A stretch of 64,000 nucleotides of DNA. It comes from Mixophyes australis. Taxonomy: Eukaryota > Chordata > Amphibia > Anura > Limnodynastidae. The stretch's first letter is position 1; the number at the start of each line of letters is the position of its first letter. Position numbers and translations under genes: made by a program. A model generated the notes under the pieces. It ran no database searches. It was not told where the DNA came from and saw nothing but the letters and a program-made list of their open reading frames with translations. Below are positions 58,180-64,000 of the stretch, piece after piece. The stretch spans positions 333,957,875 through 334,021,874 of the forward strand of contig JAVHZZ010000003.1 in the NCBI GenBank assembly GCA_036250195.1. The letters run 5' to 3'.

Positions 58180-58990
58180 AGAGTACTTACTCTCGGCTCA
58201 GCAATTCTTCCTTCCACACCGAGGAGCTCCAGGCCTGTCTTAGTAGTGGAGGAATATAGTACAATGCCCTATAGCTGTCTGCCCTAAGAATGATAATCGC
58301 CATGGATCTCAGCAGCGCTATGGGGGATGATTTGGTGACTACCTATATTAACTCCAGACTAGCTGTGGGTTTAATGTGGGTTTTATATTGAGAACAAACA
58401 GCTTGTCTGTCTCTTAGTCAATGACCATTGACTAAGCAGACTTAGCGAAACGCGTGTCGGCGTCTTCGCTGTCTGCACTCTGTCTCACCTTATTAATGAA
58501 GATGCTTGTTCTCAATATTACTGCATTAAACCCACAGCTAGTCTGGAGTTCAAATTAGGTAGTCAGCAAATCATCCTCCATAGCGCTGCTATGATCCATA
58601 GCGATTATCATTCTTAGGGTAAACAGCTTTTGGGCATTATACTATATTCCTCCATGCATATATCTAGAGGATATTCAGTAGATGAGATTAAGAGTGTATC
58701 TGCCATGGAATATATACTTCAATATTTAGACTAGGTGCCAGGTAATTTTGTTGTTACCTATCTTTACTCACACTTCTACAACATTACACTTTGAATCTGG
58801 TGTAGGAAGAGTTTATTATATTGAAGCTTCATAGCAATAGCTCATAATATTATATAGGAGATGCGTAGTGGTGCAGACAGCGATTTTACATATCACTTTT
58901 GTTTAAGCACTTACACTTGTTTTTATATTTCGCTAAATTTATATATAATAATAAAAGTTACGTTTTCATTTAGGTTTGCACCCTTTGAAT
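58180..58990 (+). mobile_element. Penelope-like terminal region with inverted repeat
   Basis: Arms at 58248-58402 and 58501-58653 are inverted copies (AGGAATATAGTA, CTAAGAATGATAATCGC, CAGCGCTATGG, ACTCCAGACTAGCTGTGGG). The 98-base centre holds a stem-loop and GCGAAACGCGTGTCGG, a Penelope hammerhead-type sequence. Downstream, TATATTTCGCTAA and ATAATAAAAGTTA (58925-58962) also occur, on the minus strand, in the Penelope flanking repeats at 14.3 and 16.0 kb. No ORF remains. Confidence 0.6.
58413..58458 (+). ncRNA. Degenerate hammerhead-ribozyme-like motif
   Basis: TTGACTA stands where CUGANGA is expected (two mismatches), followed by GCAGACTTAGC and GAAACGCGTGTC. The CTAAG at 58432 can also pair with CTTAG at 58441, and with CTTAG at 58413 as part of an 11-bp inverted repeat. 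Core mutations make activity unlikely. Confidence 0.35.
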
Positions 58991-60360
58991 TCATACTATA
59001 GGTTATGAGGAGTTGTCAGTGCACCTACAATAACAAACTTCTTTTTCTTTTTGTATATTCTGTATCAGTGTCAGTGAAACATATCTGCATTACCAGTGAC
59101 TGTCTACTGCCAGAGATTTTCTGCTATACCTTGTATCTCCATATTATTCTGTATATAATTATTGCCGGTTCAGCACGGTGACTCTGTTGTTATTCCCAGA
59201 CTGCTGCTGAGTTTCAATAAACCATCTTTTATCACAACATAACCTTATTCTTCCTGCCACTGTATTCCTAACACCAATGTCTTGGGGTTTGAAAGGAAGG
59301 TTATTGTTCTAATGACTTCATCTATAGTGATCGACTTACTCAGATAGGCCATTTCATCTTCCTAAAGTCTGGGGAACAAAATCTGGCCTAGAAAGGTATA
59401 CAGTTAGTCATCAGAATAATTAATCCTAGAAGAATACTAATATTTATAGAAATTTATCAATTCTATATTAATAGCTTACACACCTGGCACAATTGTACCA
59501 TCTGCAGCTGTAATATGACAATAGAGCTAGCTGGAGGGTCTGTAAAACATTATAATAAAAATACTGCGCCATGTATAATATTTAATCATTACTAGTCCAT
59601 TCGCATGCACATCAATATAGACAGAGACACAAAATATACAATGAAAACTCTAACATATGACAGAGCATCGTGATTTCAAAGGTCAGGAAAGGCATTTTAT
59701 TCAGAGTCAATATAAGTATACACCTCCTGAGAACACCTGAACTATTTCTAATTGTCCATATCCTTAAAGTCCCTTGTTAACTTTTTATGCAAGTAATTCT
59801 TGAACACATACATTACTGTTTTGATGCTAGTTCGATGCTAACACCTTTGACACATTTAGTTAAAAAGGAAAAACAAGCAAAGTAGTGAATGTAAGATAGT
59901 GCAGGTAGGAGCAAAGTTCCTGTAAGATAAATGATTTACAGAACCACAATTAAATGCACATGTACACGTGGTTCAAAAGCAGGGGCAAGCGTTGGATTGT
60001 TAAAGCAAGGATTCCACCTTTAGAATTTTATAAAGCAAATCCAAAACTAGATTGTTATACCTCTCATACACTATGTATGTGGTGTAATTTAAAATATAAA
60101 TAGCAAAAGTTCATATTAAGTTTGCAGCTTACATTAATTTTGTTTTAAAATAGTGTGCAATTAACTAGTGGCACAGTGATTAGTATTGGTCCCTCACAGC
60201 CTGGGCCTGCGCAAGCCTTGGGCCTCTGCAATCCCTCCCCCCACACACACACTCAGAAGCAGTACCCTCAGTCGTCACCCACAACCCCGCTGTTTCGCAC
60301 CTTGGCCTAGGTTAGACATGGCTTCCTCTGTTTTTCAGACTGGGAATGTGGAGATCGGCT
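58991..60360. other. Unannotated AT-rich stretch
   Basis: No domain, RNA gene or clear repeat was recognised. A CT/CA-rich portion lies at 60190-60330. Confidence 0.4.
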
Positions 60361-60364
60361 GTGA

Positions 60365-60401
<37 letters not shown>

Positions 60402-60790
60402 ATCCTTTATTTGTTAGGCGCCACAAGATTTCCGCAGCGCCATACACCATACAAACAGTAGACTATACAGGGTGAGACAGTACAAAACAATAAACAAAAA
60501 TCCCAGTACTTCAGAACTCCAGGCAGGTAAAGCAATAAACACGGAGCCGAAGAACAGGTAGGGAGACAGTAGGGAAGAGGGCACTGCTCATTTGAGCTTA
60601 CATCCTAAGGGAGGGAAAACAGAACAGACACAAGGGGAGCCAGATGAGGCAAGGGAGAGAGTGAGTGGAGGAGGTGAAGGGGTTATACGGATGGTTGGTA
60701 GGCTTTAAGGAAGAGGTGGGTTTTTAGTGCACGTTTGAAGGAGCACAGAGTCGGAGAGAGGCGGATGGAACGAGGGAGGTAATTGATAGC
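60361..60790 (-). mobile_element. L2-clade LINE 3' end, second subfamily, (TAA)n tail
   Basis: The minus strand encodes NYLPRSIRLSPTLCSFKRAL and KTHLFLKAY, the L2/Rex1 C-terminus, then a 3' UTR ending CGCTGCGGAAATCTTGTGG, CGCCTAACAAATAAAGG and a TAA/ATT microsatellite (60367-60402). It differs from the 19551 copy in UTR and tail. It is 5' truncated. Confidence 0.85.
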
Positions 60791-61552
60791 TAAGAACCGG
60801 ACGTCCAGTGTAACACTGACAACGAGGAGATGCAGCCAACTGCCTCACATGTAAGAAGTTGCTGGCTGCTTCTCATTCATGTAACCCGTCAATTTTCCAT
60901 GTGGGGACGACCCGAGGGCACTAAAATCACTAAATGAGTGACATTATCTCACTTATTGAGTGTTTTAGCTTTGCATAATGGTAGCACCGGCCCTGTCTGT
61001 GCTAGATTTGTATACTGAGTCCCTTTACTGCTCACTGGTTGCATGCAAGCCATAGCGCTACTACTTGGCGTTGCATGTAATTGCCTGCACACGGTAGTTA
61101 AACTACCACAACCGTAGAGGATGCAGCGATGCAGCCGATATGGTGCTTGAAGGTGAGGGGTGCCCAACACTCTCCCGAGTCCCCCGTTCTGAGCTTCTCT
61201 GCGTATGTGCCAATCCCTGCACATGATCAGAACAGCAGATAGCGGACTCTTGATGGTGGACCAGTTTTGCCGGGCCCTCCCCCAAATTTTGCCATTTTGC
61301 CCAGTGGTGCCATATTCTGATCCTTCCATTTCAAATTTACATCAGATCTGTTAGATATATTATTTATGTTTGTCAGATGTGATGTCTCCAGGAGCCTGCA
61401 TACAAACTGCCATTAGTGTTCCGAACCACAATGTTTGGCCCTCATTTGATGTTTTGTGTTTAATTTTATTATTTAAGGTACTGATTGAAAGGTTCCATAC
61501 TGAAAGGCAATAGGAATTAATTTTGCACAAATTCATGCACTTCCCTATAGAA
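60791..61552. other. Unannotated stretch
   Basis: The minus frame 60949-61329 (126 codons) has no recognisable domain and looks incidental. Confidence 0.4.
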
Positions 61553-61733
61553 CAGTGTTTCTAAAATCCAGTCCTCTGGACCCACTAGCAGTGCAGGATT
61601 GTCAGGTGACCAGTGAAATAATTATACCACATGCTACACTGTGTCAGTCAGTAATCAGTAATGTGCTCCAGCTAGGAGATATGGAAAATATGTACTGCTA
61701 GGGGGTCCTGAGGACTGGATTTGAGAAACACTG
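61553..61733. mobile_element. hAT MITE, 181 bp
   Basis: Ends CAGTGTTTCTAAAATCCAGT and ACTGGATTTGAGAAACACTG are inverted, with further pairing of CCTCTGGACCC/GGGTCCTGAGG and CTAGCAGT/ACTGCTAG. Perfect 8-bp duplications CTATAGAA flank it (61545-61552, 61734-61741). Confidence 0.95.
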
Positions 61734-61741
61734 CTATAGAA

Positions 61742-62206
61742 GCTGGTGCATTTGCATGAAAGTAGACATGTTACATCACAGAACAGCATCTGTACTGGAA
61801 AAGTGCATTTTTTGCATTGTCTTAAATGACACTTACTATTGTGGCTGTTGTACCATTTTTAAAGGTAATTTGACTATCTTGGGATCAACATATTGTGGTT
61901 TACCTCATTATTCATTGCCTTCTCCTGTTTATTAGCCTATTAAACTTTATACTTAGAATGCATTGTTTAAATAATAATATATAATCATAAAACCCTAATG
62001 TAAAATAAATGGCTTTGAAGTAAGACACATAAAAGATGACTCCCAATATTAAACTTAGTGATATTCTTAATGAGCTTCATCACCTACTAAAGTTGTGAAT
62101 TTGTTCTCCGCTCCTTATATGTTAATTATGAATGTTGATTTTAGAATGTTGAGAATAGAAAATTATTCAATGAGTCCAATAACTGTTTTCCCAAAGATGA
62201 TGTTTG
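61742..62206. other. Unannotated AT-rich stretch
   Basis: No feature was recognised between the MITE and the hammerhead-like repeats. Confidence 0.45.
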
Positions 62207-62360
62207 TATCCACCAAGCATAGAGCCTTTCTCTGTAGTGCAGTTTCGTCAGAGGCAGTTGATGTACAGTGGTTGATTGAACCCAAAAAGCAGCGGTAAGC
62301 TACAAAGTTTGTGTCCACCAAGTCTGACACGTTTCTCCGGTTCTGCAGTTTTATCAGTAT
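62207..62360 (-). ncRNA. Two tandem hammerhead-ribozyme-like units
   Basis: Two diverged units about 100 bases apart share TTTGT(A/G)TCCACCAAG and a hammerhead-like core on the minus strand. Unit 1: CTGACGA (62245-62251, exact CUGANGA consensus), then a short CTG/CAG stem, then GAAA (62227-62230). Unit 2: CTGATAA (62351-62357, one core change), then CTG/CGG (a G-U pair keeps the stem), then GAAACGTGTC (62326-62335). In amphibians hammerheads occur in Penelope elements and tandem satellites. Stem I pairing is weak, so single-unit activity is uncertain. Confidence 0.5.
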
Positions 62361-62762
62361 AGAATTTTATTTTTTATTGAAACAATTTTACAGAGGGAGT
62401 GCAAAGATACAGCACATAAAAACAGAAAATATTAGTGTCACTGGAATACAAAGTATATATTGTATATTGCGCATACTAGTTCCTTTTAATAAGATAAATG
62501 CACAAACATAATATTGGATAAACTAATATGGGGGAAAGGAGAATAAGTGGGATTGTAGTTGTGCCAAAGCCGCTCGGGATCAAAGGCAGAATCACAAGTA
62601 AATTAGTGGAATAGCTCATTAGAGCAAGAACAGGATCTGTGAAAACGTGTCGGGCTAGTAATATGGGGGTATCTCAGACAATATTGCTCCACAGTGCTAT
62701 GCCAAACTCTATTGATATCCATGGCAAACGTGTGTGTGTGTGGGGCTGGCTCTTAACACTTA

Positions 62763-62977
62763 GGGGCATATTCAATTAGCTTTCCGGTTCGCAGTAACGC
62801 GCGTTACCGCAAATCCTGCGCACTATTGCCATTAATACGGTACCGCATTAACGCGGATTTTCGTACACAACCCTATGGGCTGCGAACGAAAATCCACGTT
62901 ATTGCGGTACCCTGTATTGACTACGCGGCCCATTTCGCCGCGATCCCGCGGACCGGAAAGCTAATTGAATATGCCCC
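62763..62977. mobile_element. PIF/Harbinger-type MITE, 215 bp, TTA target
   Basis: Ends GGGGCATATTCAATTAGCTT and AAGCTAATTGAATATGCCCC are perfect inverted repeats flanked by TTA (62760-62762, 62978-62980). The interior pairs too: CGCGTTACCGCAA, GCGGATTTTCGT and ACGAAAATCCACG form a CpG-rich hairpin. It is noncoding. Confidence 0.95.
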
Positions 62978-62980
62978 TTA

Positions 62981-64000
62981 GAGGCAATTAAGCAGTGAGC
63001 GGAGTTGTAAATATGCGTAATTTATTTATTGATATATTTTGAAACGTCACAGAGCGGGAAAGAGGGGGGGCATTCCCAACATATATGCTTATACACATGT
63101 TAGGAGGTATAGCCCAATGTGGATATTATAGGGCAGGTGAAAGTACTTGCTGACGTTGATGTATTATCATAAACAATGTGCATATGCTGATGATGTGTGT
63201 GGCTCTGCATGCGGGCGGAAGTACGCTCCTTTTCCGTGCTATTTCTTTTAAACAAACTATAAGCTACTCCTATCTTTCGGCCAACACGTCTCCAGCACGT
63301 GTTGGAAGTGGCGGGGTAAACCTTATATTACTCTTCCACTCTCCCTATAAAGGACAATGAAAAAAAATCCATTTTGAGATTTTTCTTAGTATTTATATGC
63401 TCCATAAAATATATATATTTATATAAATATATAAATATATCTGTGCATCAATAGTTGAATAGGACAATATTGTGTATAAGAATCTATTGCATCTTATTGT
63501 CCACAAGGGAGCTCACTCATGCAATGTGTGGATGAACACTATGGTCCTGATCCATCTTGGCACGTAAGTCCTGATGCGTGCCATGTCTTGTTGGAAATTG
63601 CTCTGCGCAGGCTCGGAAACTGACTTCTAGCCATTGAACGCAAGTGCGTGTAATTCATCTGTGAACACAGATTACACTTCTGACTGCCCACGACTTGGGG
63701 GGCAGAACGGGGGGAGAGAAGGGGCATATGCATGTAGGCAGCGCTGTACATAAGGCATTAAAACATACAAAAATATTACAAAACATCATAAGTATAAAAG
63801 GGACAAAATTATCTAAATTAAGTATAAAGATAAGCTTGCACACCCAGGTATTTGTTGGAATCACTTCAAAACATTTTTTTCCATACTAATGAATGATATA
63901 AATAAAATGAATAATATAGTATAATAATAATATAGTTACTTGGTAAATACACATTTTAAGTCTTTACTATTGTTTCTTAGATGACACTATATTAGAACAA
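62981..64000. other. Unannotated end of window
   Basis: AT-rich sequence with a TATA/ATAT run near 63410-63440. A possible MITE left end (GGTCCTGATCCATCTTGGCA) lies at about 63543. No domain was recognised in the short frames. Confidence 0.4.

Noticed and set aside
60186..60461. 91-codon plus frame ending in a long isoleucine run
   Set aside because: The run is translation of an ATT microsatellite, the antisense tail of a LINE.
60949..61329. 126-codon minus frame
   Set aside because: No recognisable motif, no start context or neighbours to support it.

Overview
This is a repeat-dense vertebrate intergenic or intronic window with no recognisable host gene. The repeat mix points to an anuran amphibian, probably a neobatrachian frog: Neptune-type Penelope elements, L2/Rex1-clade and L1-type LINEs, a tRNA-headed V-SINE/HE1-like SINE, hAT elements with CAGGGCC termini, many TTA-target hairpin MITEs, a Tc1 element, Ty3/gypsy LTRs and a Helitron-like segment. 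The species cannot be named from this evidence. Every long reading frame I could interpret is a transposon remnant, a shadow of a tandem repeat, or chance.

Layout. 0-3 kb: a large foldback repeat and unclassified repeats. 3.04-9.70 kb: one complete but inactive autonomous hAT element with a perfect 8-bp target duplication; it holds a 120-bp tandem array, broken BED-finger/transposase coding, internal duplications and an antisense 18S rRNA fragment. 9.9-13.8 kb: L2 tails, MITEs, a SINE, a palindromic hAT MITE and an antisense L2. 14.2-21.5 kb: Penelope sequences flanked by direct repeats, an L1 scrap, and a plus-strand L2 split by a minus-strand L2, followed by a Penelope GIY-YIG end. 23.7-27.3 kb: a hAT element with a minisatellite, then nested LTRs. 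29-36.9 kb: LTRs, hairpin MITEs, a Tc1 remnant and a Helitron-like piece. 37.5-45 kb: a second LTR-A copy, a hAT with a minisatellite and a 103-bp near-perfect palindrome, and two members of one TTA-target MITE family. 47-54 kb: gypsy LTR/pol debris and a degraded L1. 54.2-56.9 kb: a fourth CAGGGCC-type hAT containing a SINE. 58-63 kb: Penelope-like inverted repeat, L2 3' end, MITEs, and two tandem hammerhead-ribozyme-like motifs.

The window is best read as layers of insertion. The most notable points are the 18S rRNA fragment trapped in a hAT element, the hammerhead-like motifs (two of them close to Penelope sequence), the shared 3' tail of the SINE and the L2 LINE, and the repeated growth of minisatellites and palindromes inside hAT elements. 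Boundaries supported by matching target duplications are firm; the others are approximate by tens of bases.
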